NCBI GenBank assembly: GCA_036571765.1 | Contig: BROE01000010.1 | Location: 9,619,101 to 9,683,100 of the forward strand | Direction of reading: 5' to 3' | From: Plecoglossus altivelis | Taxonomy: Eukaryota > Chordata > Actinopteri > Osmeriformes > Plecoglossidae | DNA length: 64,000 nt | Shown: one piece after another, positions 36,491 through 49,734 of the stretch | Layout of the letters: the number at the start of each line of letters is the position of its first letter | How positions within the stretch are numbered: the first letter of the stretch is position 1 | Notes under the pieces: model-generated | Told to the model about the DNA's origin: nothing | Seen by the model: only the letters and a program-made list of their open reading frames with translations | Database searches by the model: none | Position numbers and translations under genes: made by a program

Positions 36491-39400
36491 ACCACCACAC
36501 CTCCCGTACGCCCAGTCTTTCATTCTGCCCTGCAGGCATGGTTGTCGCCCACTTTGGTGGTGTGTCGGCACACTTTGATGCAAGGGCCCCCTGTGTGGTT
36601 TTTTGCCACCGGCTCTCACACACGATTGGCAGGAAACCAAATACTTGTGTGGATGAAGACATTTTATATCCGGCAGTATATTGACAGGCATGGTGACAGG
36701 TAGTGTCACAGGATCTAGTTACAGTAGGAAAATCCCAAATCAATTACCAACATGTTTCCACATTCCTATTTTTCAAAAATAAGAGATTTATAATTTTATG
36801 GTTTGTATTTAAATGTTGCCTTGCATTACTGTAGGGGGTTTCTTATCCACTGTAAGGGCAGGGAGAGCTACCTCCACCTTGTACCACAGGGTATTCAAAC
36901 GCTGCATAATCTTCAAAACATAATTTCCTGAATGGACACATGTGTCATGTCAGTGCTCGTCACCACAATGAAACAGGGTAGCGAGGTTCTCATTCTCAGA
37001 TCCGACACGTTGTCATAACCTGCGATACCCTCCGTTTGCACAAAAAAACCCGCGTCACCTTGAGAGTAGGATGAGTCTGTGAAACGTCCACATGTGCTGC
37101 ATTAGTGATTATGCTGTGTTCTTTTTTTTGACCACTGTAGCACTGTATACATTATGTAGTCTGGGCCTGGCTTCAGTGAGATATGAAATAAAAAGCCAAG
37201 GTAGACACTGCCTTTCTTCTTCACAGATGCTGTACGTTTCAAACACACTGCATTAGAAATGAGAGCAAACACATTTTTTTCCCCTGGCTTTCCCAACCAC
37301 CATGTGTTATTCAAAATGTACAAACCACATTTAAAAATATTGTTTCCATACACATTGTATCTTACAGAAGCACCTCAAGAGAAAAAAACTCACACAGGCA
37401 AAACAATAGCAAGCTGTCTCGCAAAAAAAAAACAAACAAACAAGGAAAACATTTACAAGGAGCAGAGTTTACTTGTTTAAAGGAAAGCATCGACCGAAGA
37501 GTAGGCGATGTGTCATGTCACTTGGATGCGTGGGAAAATAATTGCAGGGGGGAATATGCAAGCCAGAGGAAGAGTTGCTAGCTACAGATGTGCGGGTAGT
37601 GTATTAGAGCAGCAGAGAGCGCAAGCTAGGCTAAGAAGTCAATGAGGCTTTGCATAATGCCACCCGGGACTTCCAATGTGTGAATGTCACAGGTAATCCT
37701 TCTGCCTCAAACTGATAATGGCTGCATCTTTGCCAAATGGTTGAGGTACAAGTCTGTTCTGACCTTGTGTCAAGATGCATTGTAAGAATCTCACCGAAAC
37801 ACCTCCTTTAACCATGCGTGCTTCCAGGTGGTGTTTTTTTGCATCCACTTGTGATAGCTTAATGCTAATTCACAAAGCTTTCAGCCTACATCTTCTATAA
37901 ATACATATGTATGCATAGCTTTAAGATGAATTCTTGCAAGCATTGATGGGTTTCCTACAAGAACACTAGAAATCTTTGTCCAGCAATGGAACAGTTTGTG
38001 CATCCTATTTATTAATGGATCCCTCCACCTTCTCCACCCCGAGAAGCAAGCCTGGTGGCTGCGCGGCTCTGCAGCTTCCATGTGTCACGAGCAGAGAGCC
38101 TGCAGCCAGAGAAGGGACAGCAGTGCTTAAGCTTTTAAAGCTGGGCGCTCCTTTGGACTTAAGAACTTCACAAGAAGCCAGTATCCCTGGGAGATCCCAT
38201 GAGACCTATCCTGTCACAGTAAAACCCATCCACTGATCACGTTTGGAGGCCTTGTTAAAACGATGATCCCTCCCTAGCATTGACTTATAGTGACTTGTTA
38301 TCTATGACAATCCCTCCTTGCTTCTCTCACATGTCATTTGTCTCTTTCCTTCCCTCTCCCCTTTGCCGTCCTTCCCCAGCTTGCTTCCTCTGCCATATCC
38401 CTTGTACACACACCTCTTCCTGTCTTTTTCTCTCTCGCTTTTAGTTTAGCTTGCCCCTCTCTCCCTCTATGCCTATGCACACTGCTCTTTTAATAGGCTA
38501 GATGTGTTTAACCCTGCCACCGTCAGATGTGCGGAGGAACTGTCACACGGGCCCCCATTGTGTCTCCATGTAGCAGACATCACATGAAAGCCTGCCATCA
38601 ATAATGGACCTCACGTTGGAGGGTGCTGGAGTGTCTGCAGGGGAGTTGGCAAATGATTCATCCTTCAGACTGTGGCTGATCATTACTGAGGCCTGTGTTT
38701 CTAATGATGGCTCTGCCTGGCTCTCACTCTTTCATTAAATGAATACCTGTGTGTATATCTTGCTCTCGCCAGGTCTCTCTCTGTCTCTCCCTCCTCTGTC
38801 TGGCTCTTTCTGGCTCTCCGGTCAGACATGGTGACAGTGCACTGTACGCCTTCCCCTACGGGCCCGTTTCTTGTGTTATTGATGAGGTTCTTTTGGAGGC
38901 CCTGGCTGACTAATTCAAGACAATCCTGGGTGACCAATAAAAATGGCCCTGAGACTGACAGTGCCCACACAGGCACTGATTTATTGAGAGAAGTCCCCTG
39001 TCTCCTTAATTACTTTTCCCTCTCGCCCCTCACTGTGCTCTATGCTTGTCCATTGTACCACAGAGTGGAAGACAAGATTAAAAAAATACAAATGTAATCC
39101 TGTGGGAATCCGTGGTATGGATACTGCAGAGACGGATTTTTATGATTGGTCTGCTGTCGTGAGACAACACGGCCATAATCAATGCTTTGAGGAAAGCATG
39201 GGCGCTTTACCTCTGCTGAGATTCAGTGCAAAAGTTGGCCAGGCAGTCGGGTCCATTTAGTTGTGGAGAACATCCCAACTGAATCCATTTGCACAGCCGG
39301 GGAGTGACCCAGGTGTTGGCATGGATGCTGGCTCACTATTGCCAGGTGGCAGAAATAAAGGAGGTTAAACGGTGTATGTCATGGTGGACTTCTTCTGCTG

Positions 39401-42400
39401 TATTTTCCAAAGTTACCAGGGAGAGGTGAGTGCGCATTAAGGATTCATAAGGACAAAAGGTTGAGATGCCATGGTAAAGGTTCGCTCTAATAAAATCCAA
39501 ACTCACTTGACAGTAACTAACATCGTTTTGTCACCCAACTGGACTGAGACCCCTCTGCTCAATGCATTATTGAGTTTGTTGAAACGATGAGTCGTTTCAC
39601 CTACTATTTTTGTCAGAGCAAATGCTGTCTTTTTACTTTTCCAACTTCCACTTTCTTGACAAGGGTGCTGGAGTCACAGCCATTTGTAATGATATTTAAA
39701 CATATTCTCATAATTTCAAGGGTACAACTAGGGGGAAAAAGAGTTTTGAAGGTTTTCAGACACTCAGTTAAAATCTCCCAGGCTATCGAAGGGTGTTTCC
39801 AGAAAGTGAAAAACATTTGTTACCCATTTATACCGAAATGAAAGAGAATTAAGTTGTTTTTCTTTCATATCAATAAAATAGATTATTATGTGCAACTGCT
39901 AAAATATTTGTTTTCAGCACTCCTCTTGGTTATAGGCAGTTACTGCTTTAATATTGTGTAAACCCATCGATGGAGAGTTTTTGTCATTTCAAACCTTTTA
40001 GACTTTCTTCTAAACCTCTCTGGGTCATTGCTTTTTTTATTATTTCTACTCATTTTGACAAGTTCAGATCCAAGTAAAATAGACAGTGACATGGCTCATC
40101 AGCACAGGGTGTAATATTCATTCCTTATGGACGCTTCTAGTGATGAGTTCTCATCATGCTCTTTACCAGACGTTCCTGCTCACAGCTCCAATCACCCATG
40201 GAATTAGACGCTGAAGGTTAATGTTCTCACCGTGGGTCGCGTGACCAAGTTTGCTTTAAGAAACAGAGACAATGTAGTCAGACGGGATCGATCAGGGAAA
40301 CCGAACCCAAGAACTAACTTTCTATAACCTAGTTGTGAAACTAGCGGAGAGGAACATGGTGTTCAATTTACTATTCTTAGCTTCCTTCACTCCTTGCTCT
40401 CCAGGATAATTGATAGCATTGTGGTGTACATACTAGTTCCTGACCTTATTAAAAGTGACACTTCATGCTGAAAACTCTGCTTTTGATTCCTCTGGTGCAT
40501 CACCGTAGTAACAAGAGACGGGTTTCAAAAGTGAAATGAGGATTAAAGAGCAAGTTCAAATGTGGCAAGGGTTTGGTCATCAAAGTAGAATGAATGCTGA
40601 AAAGAATGATTGAATTCAGGACCTGCAGGTTGTGTGTGAGGTCCTAATGTCAGTCCTGGATATGTTAGGAATTAAGACTAATTACTCTGATCAAAACAAG
40701 ATGTGATGTTTTGTCAAATAAATAAAGATATTCTGGTGGCCCAACCATTCTGGTGGGCCAATTTCCTTTCCATGAATGCTGGCCAGATATCCATTAACTG
40801 CGTGGATGTGTTTAATGTACAAAATGTAGAGCCAGATTTGCCCACATTCATTTCCACATTAAGAAATTCCCAAGCCTGTTTCATTGAAGTTCTATTTGAT
40901 ATTCCTTGGAGTGCAGTCTTTACTGGGCATAACAAAATCCCAGGCACAAGCTGTGCGGGCCTTCACCCTCTCGTCTGGCTCCCTGGCCATGGTAGAGGCC
41001 TGTTCAAGCTTATGCTCGCTGTCTCGACCCTCAGTCTGTACAAGCTACACAGTCTGTGGTGTGCATCTGTTTTGAATGCTGAGAAAAGAGACAAATCAAG
41101 ATTAGGCTACAGGCTACTGTTTTGATTGTGCTAGAATGATGTACTTTCAGGCATTTCCATAGTTTTCTTTTTGGAAACTTAAAGCAATGTTTGAAATGTA
41201 TAAAATTGGTTTATATTTGGGGTTCAATTCATTTTAAAGGCCAATGTTATTCAGAAACATAATTCAGAGGCAGCTGTCTGAAGGCAGTTAAAAAATGTTA
41301 GTGACATTCACGAAAAAAGTAGTTCAAGTTAATTATGTCAGCTACAGATTTTTCAATGTTAAATATTGCTTTAATACTTTCATGTTGTTCAATTAAGACC
41401 ACAACAAAACCATGGCCGTGTGGGTGACCTATTTTTCCCTGTGCTATTCTTGTGCAGTGTCTGGCACAGTGCAATCCCTCAATCTTTTAGACAGATTAAA
41501 AATTCATTTGAATAATTATCTGCCTGACCGTACAGGTTAAATTCAACATATAAGTCATCATAATATGAGCCTTGGCCTGTCATATTTTTTCTCTTTTGAC
41601 AAAAAAGTTTGAAGAACATTGGGGAATAGTCCCAAAAACAAAACATGGAAGTCACCTATCATCACAGGATGGAAATGTGTAAATACCTGGAACCATTATA
41701 TTGTATTAATATTGCTTCCTAAATCAAAATAAAATTAACGTCAGTAATTTGGACAAGAGTGTGGAACCGTCAATCTGTGAAAAAACCTGCATCATCTGCA
41801 CACTATAATATGCGGTACACTGTATGATTTCATTACTATGATAAAGATTCTACACCTTTTGAGTATCTATCTCCGTTCCACCGAATTTTAGTGCAATACA
41901 ATCTCACCACACTTTTATTGTGGCTTCCGAAATAAATTTCAGTAGCACCATAGTGCTTTTCCAATTTGTTATCAAATTGAAGAAAAGTGCATTGCTTAGC
42001 ACCAATGCCAAGCACAGGTAAAGCCATTCTTTCCAACACCTGTGGCTCCCCTGAGATGACACCAGGAGGAAATTGAGCATGAATCTCACACATACAGTCT
42101 CTGACCTACATTTACAGCAGTGCGTGGGTGAACTGAATCGAAATAGTTTGGTCTAACTCTTTTTCACATTTCTAAATATTTCGCTGTAAAGCATTCGGGT
42201 TCAAAAAAATATTTTACATCGGTGAAGCAGCCAACTTTTTAATGGTAATTTGCTAAGTGGTGTGTTTCTGTAACCATTAGAAATGTGGCATGAAACACGA
42301 GTCTGTTGAATAAATCAAATTATTCCAGTGAAGCTTCATGTTTGAAAACAAACAAAACTAAGATCATGTCCGGAATAGTATTTAGTGATCATTCAATTCG

Positions 42401-43633
42401 TTCTTTTCTCTTTCACAATGACTGAATTGTCTAATATACTGAGACACAGTAGGCATTAGAACAGAGCTAGAGACAAAGTTCCCTGTCCTGGGCAATAGAC
42501 AGGAGCGAAAAAGCATGACAGCTGTAGTGTTTTAATAACAAAGCGTGTGTCCTTGTGTTTCCCAGAATTCCACTGGGGTGGGTGTGCGGTGATGGCGCTC
42601 AGCCGTGGCAGGTGTCTGATTGATCGCGTGCCTTGTCAGGAGACAGTTTGGTCAGGACAGATTGGCACAGCAGTGACCTGGCATGCAGAAAAGCTGCCTA
42701 GGTGCCTTGCTCTCCAACATGGCTCTCTGCTTTAAAAAAAAAAGTTCCGGAAGGAGGAGAAACCACATGACCTTAATGCCCTGTCTGTAGTCCTCTCAGC
42801 CAAACATAATGGTATAGTGCCAGGATGCAGCTGTGAACATGTGGACAATCACATTAACCAGGTTGTTCTGTACAGGGGAGTTTGTAGGCACATGCAACCT
42901 AGGTTGCACAAAAACACATATTAAAACATTTAGCCTGATGGTTTGAGGGGTGGGGTTAAAGATATTGCCCAGGGTTCCAGAATGGACAGAAACATTGCTG
43001 ATGCTAACATATTTACTCCCGTTTCTTTTGGGAATTTTGAGATAAAAATACATTCTACCTGAAATTCTCACAATCCATATGACAGTCTTGCAAATGAAAT
43101 TGTAAAAAAGAACAAAAACAAAATGCCTCGAAATATTAGCAAATACACTGAAATAGGGCTTGTGTTTTTAGAACTTAATAGAGCATGTTCAATGGCAAGT
43201 TAGGCTTGTGACTTCATGGTCCCTGAGGTGCTTTTATTCCAAAGAAATACATTGTTGCCTCCAGCAGAGTCTCGTCTCCTGCCGGGGCCTTGCACACCCA
43301 AGCATGGACTGTCACCAGAGCAAACGCTGAAAGAACCCTGCAGCCTTCTTAAGCTTTGCTTCACATTAATGTCACCACTGGATTCTCTCACGGGACTCCA
43401 CCTGACGACACCACAGAAAAGCATGCTTTTTTTACCATTGAATTTTTATTTCTATTTGAATGGTAGTTTCGATGCAGAATATGATCAAACTGATACAAAT
43501 GGCACGTTTCTTTGACATGCAAATCAGTGTTGATTTTACATTCACTGTTTTATGCAGTTGTTTCATCAGTTGATTATATTTGATGTATACGGTACTTCCT
43601 AAATTGAATGCCTTTGATTCATCCAGTGGTTCA
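36491..43633. other. Gene-free DNA
   Basis: Contents: a pyrimidine-rich belt at 38310-38475, CT repeats near 38758-38820, a 12-base palindrome ACAGTGCACTGT at 38834-38845, and an enhancer-like patch at 38870-39030 with CCAAT and TAATTA (39007-39012). The 140-codon frame beginning at 40703 shows no domain and is judged random. Confidence 0.55.
38310..38475. repeat. Long pyrimidine-rich belt
   Basis: About 165 bases dominated by C and T on the plus strand, with few purines. Not a clean tandem repeat. Confidence 0.6.
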
Positions 43634-43660
43634 GTGTATGACTCAGTATGAGTCATACAC
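43634..43660. promoter_or_regulatory. 27-bp palindrome carrying two AP-1 sites
   Basis: Arms GTGTATGACTCA (43634-43645) and TGAGTCATACAC (43649-43660) are exact complements around GTA. The arms contain TGACTCA and TGAGTCA, the optimal AP-1 element, on both sides of the centre. A neuronal-activity enhancer or a stable hairpin is possible. Confidence 0.5.
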
Positions 43661-44976
43661 TTGCCCTCACGTTTAAGTAAGGTCTAATTTGCACTGCAAG
43701 ACTGCGGTCCCTCTCGAATGATAATTCTGGGCGTAATATGATTATGAGCTGTCCTCTGAGAGACTCATTTGTGATGTATTGATTTGATTCTGTCTGGGCT
43801 GGCGCTTTTTAAAAACTCCAAACTTACCCACTTTCCTTCCAGAGGGAATCCTTGAAAAAGTTGTTTAGCAAGCAGTAATTTGCAACAACTACCTCTTCAA
43901 AATCCAAGCAGCGCCCAGCTTAGCATTTCGTATCTGTCCGTGGTAAGCATTTATTCCAAAGTTGTTTAGGCTATTTATGCATACTTTGGAGGTCACTTTC
44001 CATCTTCAAGGATCTCTTCCACTCTGTTTATTTTCTGTGTGAGGTTGTTCCTGACACGGAATGTGCTGAGTGCTCAAAGGATTCCCACATTTAAAGAGTC
44101 TATGTGGCTCCCTTTCAGAATTGTTTTAATGTAAATGCCGTTTTCCTTGTGAATTGGAAAACAATACAGACAATACTGCAGAGTTTTTAATGTAGGTATT
44201 GAATTTCAGCACGGATGTATTCATTCGTTCTGTCTGACATTTGGGGCATCTTTACTATTTTTTCCATATCTCTTTTCTTTTCCAGTCACCTCTGGATTAG
44301 TATGACCTGACCTCAGCCATCTTTTTAAACATAGTTTGGTTTCTTACAATAACAGGTCATACATTCTGTGGATTGACATAGATTAACAAGGGGATATCAA
44401 ATGTTTTATTGTTAAAATGTTTTCCAGTGTGGATTCACCCATGTTAGATTGGATGTCATGCAATAGGAAATTCTATAGATTTGATTATTATAAACTGTAG
44501 AGTAATGACTTTCATCAAGATCCTGTACTGTTCAACCTATAATGCACATTTTTCATTGCATTTGTCACTGTGACATGGTCTGTGACTGTCACATAATTGG
44601 AAATTAAATTTGGATTATAAAAAGAGTGACAATGAATCACGCGGTGGGGTTCGGTGTGCAACCTGCAGAACCAGTGGGAAAATCGATTCTGGCAATTCAC
44701 TGAAAACGCTTGATTTATGAATCCTAATGAAACAGCTTACAGTTATGAATGATGCTGGGGAGAGTTGCTGTTCAGGACTAAGCATTTGCAGAGGGGTGGG
44801 TGGTGGTCTTATCTGTGCTACTGTTAATCAGGTCAAACGATGCTTGTCAGGGGCAGAAAAGCACAAGGTGTAATTCAGTGGATTAGTTCATTTAGTCTCG
44901 CTTGCAGGAGTGCCTCCCCATTGCAGGCTGTGGTCTGGTCATGTGAGGTTCTAACATGACTGTGGAACCCCACAGA
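43661..44976. other. Gene-free DNA
   Basis: No coding support. An enhancer-like patch around 43685-43960 carries several TAAT cores. No clear repeat. Confidence 0.55.
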
Positions 44977-45038
44977 ATAGCTGTCCAACATCTTCCGATG
45001 TTGTTAATTTCCAACATCTTCCGATGTTGGACAGCTAT
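44977..45038. repeat. 62-bp quasi-palindrome with internal direct repeat
   Basis: Outer arms ATAGCTGTCCAACATC (44977-44992) and GATGTTGGACAGCTAT (45023-45038) are exact complements. Inside, GATGTTG (44997-45003) pairs with CAACATC (45012-45018), with a TTCC/TTCC internal loop and a short A/T-rich end loop. The same bases also form a direct repeat, CCAACATCTTCCGATGTTG, at 44985-45003 and 45011-45029. Confidence 0.85.
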
Positions 45039-45136
45039 CCAGCAGATTCAGCAACCATGACATTGTCATTCAGCTTTTCAAAATCAGGACAGCAACATTA
45101 TTTAAAGAATATATTCTTAGGAAATCTTCTTGGGCT

Positions 45137-45150
45137 ATTTGCATGCAAAT
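45137..45150. promoter_or_regulatory. Palindromic double octamer site
   Basis: ATTTGCATGCAAAT is a perfect 14-base palindrome formed by two octamers (ATTTGCAT and ATGCAAAT) overlapping by two bases. POU-family proteins can dimerise on such paired sites. It lies 98 bases from the quasi-palindrome. Confidence 0.5.
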
Positions 45151-47959
45151 GCCAAATGTAAATGTACATGAGTGCTTTTTCTGTAATTTACATTGAAAAC
45201 CAAAACATACAGCAGGAGAGTTCCCAACATTGCACATTCTTGCAGGAATATTGAGACCATGGCCAATACAACTGTGTTGTTAACTGTGTTGTGTTCAGTA
45301 ACTTCTTGCTGGACTGTGGTTAGTGTGCTCTGTTAACGCTCAGTAATGTGATACATTACAAGACCACTGTGTTGATACAGTCGAATGTGCGTTTTATCGC
45401 CTCATATGAGGTCTGAGTGTGTCTAGATAGATCAGTCGGACAAATCGTGAGATCAGACCATCCCATCACCGAGAATATTTATTTCTTGGTCTTGGTCTTG
45501 GTGTGGCGTGTGTGTGGAAGGACAGTTTGATGTGCTCCGTGTCGCAGGTGGACCTTGCAGGCTCTCATTATTTGGAGATTCTGAAGAATATCCAATTCCT
45601 GACTTCTAAATAAAGTTTGCAAGAAGCAAATTGGATTTGGTTTGACTGAAAATACAGGGCTCTTATTATTATGTTCGCTTTTATTGCACATTGGCTACAC
45701 CATCTTCACACAGCCACCTATATTGCCTCCTTGAGGCAATTTTTTGTGTATTATTACCATTATTAGAGATGAGGTTATGTGTTCATAAAGATGTTTCTAT
45801 ATGAAGCCCCTCCAAAGGACAATAGAGTTGTGTCCACAGTGCCCAGCTACGTCAGCCTTCCCATATCCTGCGAAATACTTCTACACACCACAACAAAAGT
45901 ATCTCAGTTTAGTAAAACCACAGATTTTTTTATGTGAAATGAATGTTTTGCACTGGACAGGACTGCATGATTTGTAAACTCCAGAAATGTAAAAGCTTAG
46001 AGATAGTGAGTTATCGTGAGTTCAAGGCACAATACGGCGCCCTCACACACCTCAATGTCACACCTTTCATTTATGTCTTTGTATCTTGTCACACAAGGAG
46101 AAGCTATTACTGTGATATCCAGCCAGTTGAAACGCTCTGTACATACTGAATAATTTTACATCCAACAGCATACCATACTGTCATCTGTTACACGTGTCAA
46201 AATTGCAATTCCATATTGTGATTTGAAACAAATTGCTTTTTTACAAGGGAAATGTAATGTTATCAATTCATTTTGGACAACGCATTGCGGAGAACATCCA
46301 TCTCCTCAGATGCTCGTGTGTTGTTGTTTTTTTGCCTTTTATCATTCAATGCACCAGTGTAACATAAATCTCGCCAGGAATCTGACAGCTAAAGGTGAAA
46401 CAAAGATGGCTCCGAAGAACGCTCAGTTCCAGATTAAACAAGGATCCTATCAAAATGAACCTTGACCCTGTCATCACTTGGCTGGGGTCAGAAGAAGGAT
46501 GCACAGTACTATGTCCCTGCTGGTTTCATAGAACACTTATAGCACACCGACACCAATGGAGAGACACTGGCTATTTAGAATGCCACAAAGATCTCCACAA
46601 TGTTCTCATTACTGATTACTCATGCGTGCCAACAGAAGTAATCCTCGAGATTCAAATCAGGAACGCTAGAAAGGTTAGCAAGGGTAATGTTCTGTTATCT
46701 ATTGGCAGAAAGAGATCAGATGGAAACTATAACACTGTAAAAAACAACCCAAAAAAGCACATAAAATTAGACCAAGCTTTGTGTAAGTGCTTTATACATC
46801 AAGAAGATGACTTCTTGACACACAATAATAGCGATCACCTATTATTTTATAGTGCTTGTTATGTGTGTGTGTGTTTTGTCCACAGCTGAGGTGAGCAACA
46901 GCTTGCTGCAGTGCTGTCACAGTGCCAGCATCACCCTGCATTATTTATCTGCCTTGCAGACCGCCATAACCATAGCAACCTGGACTACTAAACCCAGCGC
47001 AGATTTCAGTCATGGTGCTTTGCTTGTGGAACAGAGGCTACAACACCATCTGCTTCAATATATCTAAATGTACTTCAAAAGAAGAAGAAAAGGGAATGTT
47101 TGAATGTCAGGCAAGTTAGGCGCAGATCGTCCTCTGGGTCTGTGACCCAATACGATCCTAGTTAACAGGCCACCCGGATCCCCAGTTGCTAATTAACTAT
47201 TTGCAAAGAACTGTAGAATATTCATCTAAACCGAGGTTTCTTATAATGGCGAAGGTACTTGATCTATAGCATCTGTTTGAAAATCTGTCTAAGCAGCACA
47301 ATGTTATGGATTGTGTCATGTAGGGTGAGCTGCCAGATTGGGAGAGTAGGTTCTGACAGTTTCCCTAGCAGGCTGCTGATGCATGCAGCCTAACTGCAAA
47401 TGGCCATGCTGAGGTCACTCGCTACCTCCGAGACCATCCCAGGACTGAGCCAGACTAACCCGAAGTGACACCAAGACCTCTCACACAGGCCAGTGGGATG
47501 CAGTGACATGCGCATCTGGAGGAAGGATTTCTGAGGTTGCTCAGACAGGATACACCATGGCCTCGGATTTGCACCGGAGCTGTTGACATCCTGTGCTAAC
47601 GTCCTGGCACTGTAGCTGTCATTGTGAGGTGACAATGTCAATAACAGGCAAAGCCTCTATTTTTTGGTTGCTTCTGGCATTCGGACAATGACAATTCCAC
47701 AGAGCATACAATTGTGAACAGGATAATGTTCCATGTGTTCTTTTTGTTGTAAAGGCCCATTTGTAGGCTTACAACATGCCCTGCCTGCCTTGAGTCAAAA
47801 ATTGGGGACTTGCAATGGCTTTAAGTCAATAATGCCACTAAAAGTCTTAAAAATCCATTGTCTTTCAAGGTACTAATATTGTCTGTCTGGGTTCATACAA
47901 GGCAATTAAACCCTGGCCTATAACTCTCTTTATTGCACTGCTCTCTAAATGTGAGGCTA
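45151..47959. other. Gene-free DNA
   Basis: The longest frame here (46395-46889, plus, 164 codons) opens with GTG rather than ATG and its first ATG comes later; it has no recognisable domain and is judged random. No repeats of note. Confidence 0.55.
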
Positions 47960-48190
47960 TTCCCGAGTAAGCTTTTATTATACAAAAACGGCCAGCAAGG
48001 AATCTATCTGCATATAATATGAATCGTTATTGTGCCGTCTTCAGCGAGAGCTATCGATCTTGGCGTAATTGCATTCCCAACCACCACCCCTCAGGAGAAG
48101 AGACTCGCAATTAGAGATGACAGGTGACACTGTGGTGCCTTGTAGCTCAATAAAAGTCACTCTCTGCGTGCTAATTAAAAATCATAGCAG
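47960..48190. promoter_or_regulatory. Strongest enhancer-like block in the desert
   Basis: Within 230 bases lie CGTAATTGCA near 48064, CAATTAG (48108-48114), a TALE-type TGACAGGTGACA (48118-48129), and CTAATTAAAA (48171-48180), in a segment of mixed composition without simple repeats. Homeodomain plus MEIS/TGIF sites so close together are characteristic of deeply conserved developmental enhancers. Conservation is not shown here. Confidence 0.35.
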
Positions 48191-48950
48191 GACTTAAGTG
48201 AGCCAAACTACTTCTTCCCCTAAAGATAGGAAATGTTTAATTTTATTCTAGTTTGATTGACCCAAAGTTTGTCAGATAAAGTCTTGTTTTTTAGCAATAA
48301 AATTGAAATAGTCCTTGCCAGTAATTTTCTCTCCGGTTTGAAATTAGTTATTCAGGCAAAGTTTACTCAAATCCAGAGCTAGTTTGAGGAGTCTTGTTTG
48401 TGAACTGCAGTCAGGATTGCATGCAATAACCATGCCCATGTACAACCTCTTTGTACAATAAATAATACACTGAACAATCTCACGTGAACTCTTATCATCA
48501 TAAAAGAGGATGATGTTACTGTCGTATTTTGAGCACTGGATTTTGTTTTGACCTATTATTATTTAATATACACTATATTTTTATCGATCGCGATTCAGAA
48601 TTAAGGATGAATATTTTTGGCCTGGTGATTTGGGGCTCTTGTAATTGATAAAATTGACTCCTGAATCAAATGCTGGAACAATAATTGTGTAATGCCAAGT
48701 TGTCATGTCCTGCCCCACTCATGTTGTCAGTTGTCATTTCTTGGTCCTTTCTATGTGTGTGTCTGTGTGTGGGGATGGGGGGGGGGGTACTCGCTTCTCT
48801 AATTTCACTGTCTCCTAATTCTATTTCCGTCAATATTCTGAGTCATGCTTTTGAGTCCACCACCTATCAGCATTACACAAGTAATTTCAAGTTAGAGTTT
48901 CCATAAGGGCACAGACTTTCCAGACATCTTGAGCTACTTAAGTTCCTTTT

Positions 48951-48968
48951 GGTCATGACATCATGACC
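48951..48968. repeat. GGTCATGA palindrome with a decayed copy nearby
   Basis: GGTCATGA and TCATGACC flank CA. A related 18-base sequence (14 of 18 identical) starts 50 bases downstream at 49001. Confidence 0.6.
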
Positions 48969-49734
48969 AGAACACCATGTGCCCACTTGGTATGTGTCTT
49001 GGTCATGGCATCATAGTCGTTACACCGCATAGGGAACATGTAGTAAAGCTCCTGGGATAATGGGACAAGGCAAATAGAAGTGTAACAGTGTCAAAAATCT
49101 CTTCGCTTCTTCAATTCTATTCAATGGTTGCAGGCAGCACGCAATCTCTCCCCGGTCCCATATCTCCTGCTCTCCCTTCTCGCCCTGACAACGCTGGAAC
49201 CTCGAAAGGGAACATAACAGATTAACCTCCCCTGCCTCTCTCTCACTCCAGAGGTGGGTTATTTCCTTGGTGGCTCACCGAAGGTAGAAAAATACCCCAC
49301 TGCTACAATGTCATATCAAGACGTGCACTGCATATACGCTATATGACTATCTCAGCCTACTGTGAGAGATGTGTGCATTATTTTAAAGTTTGTGTTCAAT
49401 TGAAACCAACTTATCCACCAATGGCCAAGGTCCCTTGCAGGAAACCCCTTAATGAGCAATTATGTGGATATGCAATATAATGATCATCATTCTCCTATTC
49501 CATCTCCTTAACATTGGCAATGTTCACATGCAAGACGCTACACTATAAAAGCTGGAAACATGGCATATTCATGTGCTTGTCATGTTTGACTTTGTGTACG
49601 ACATTTCAGATATGTGGTACTGTGTGTAGGAGGGTGAATATGGGCAAAGGCCCATAGACAACCAGCAACACTCAGTGGAGACACGGTTGGCTCTGCCTGT
49701 TATTGGCTCAAAGGGATAATGTGTTCACACTAGC

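Noticed and set aside
40703..41125. 140-codon open frame on the plus strand
   Set aside because: No domain, signal or composition typical of protein, and no supporting context.
46395..46889. 164-codon open frame on the plus strand
   Set aside because: It opens with GTG, has no recognisable domain, no splice or promoter context, and its length is within what chance gives in 64 kb.
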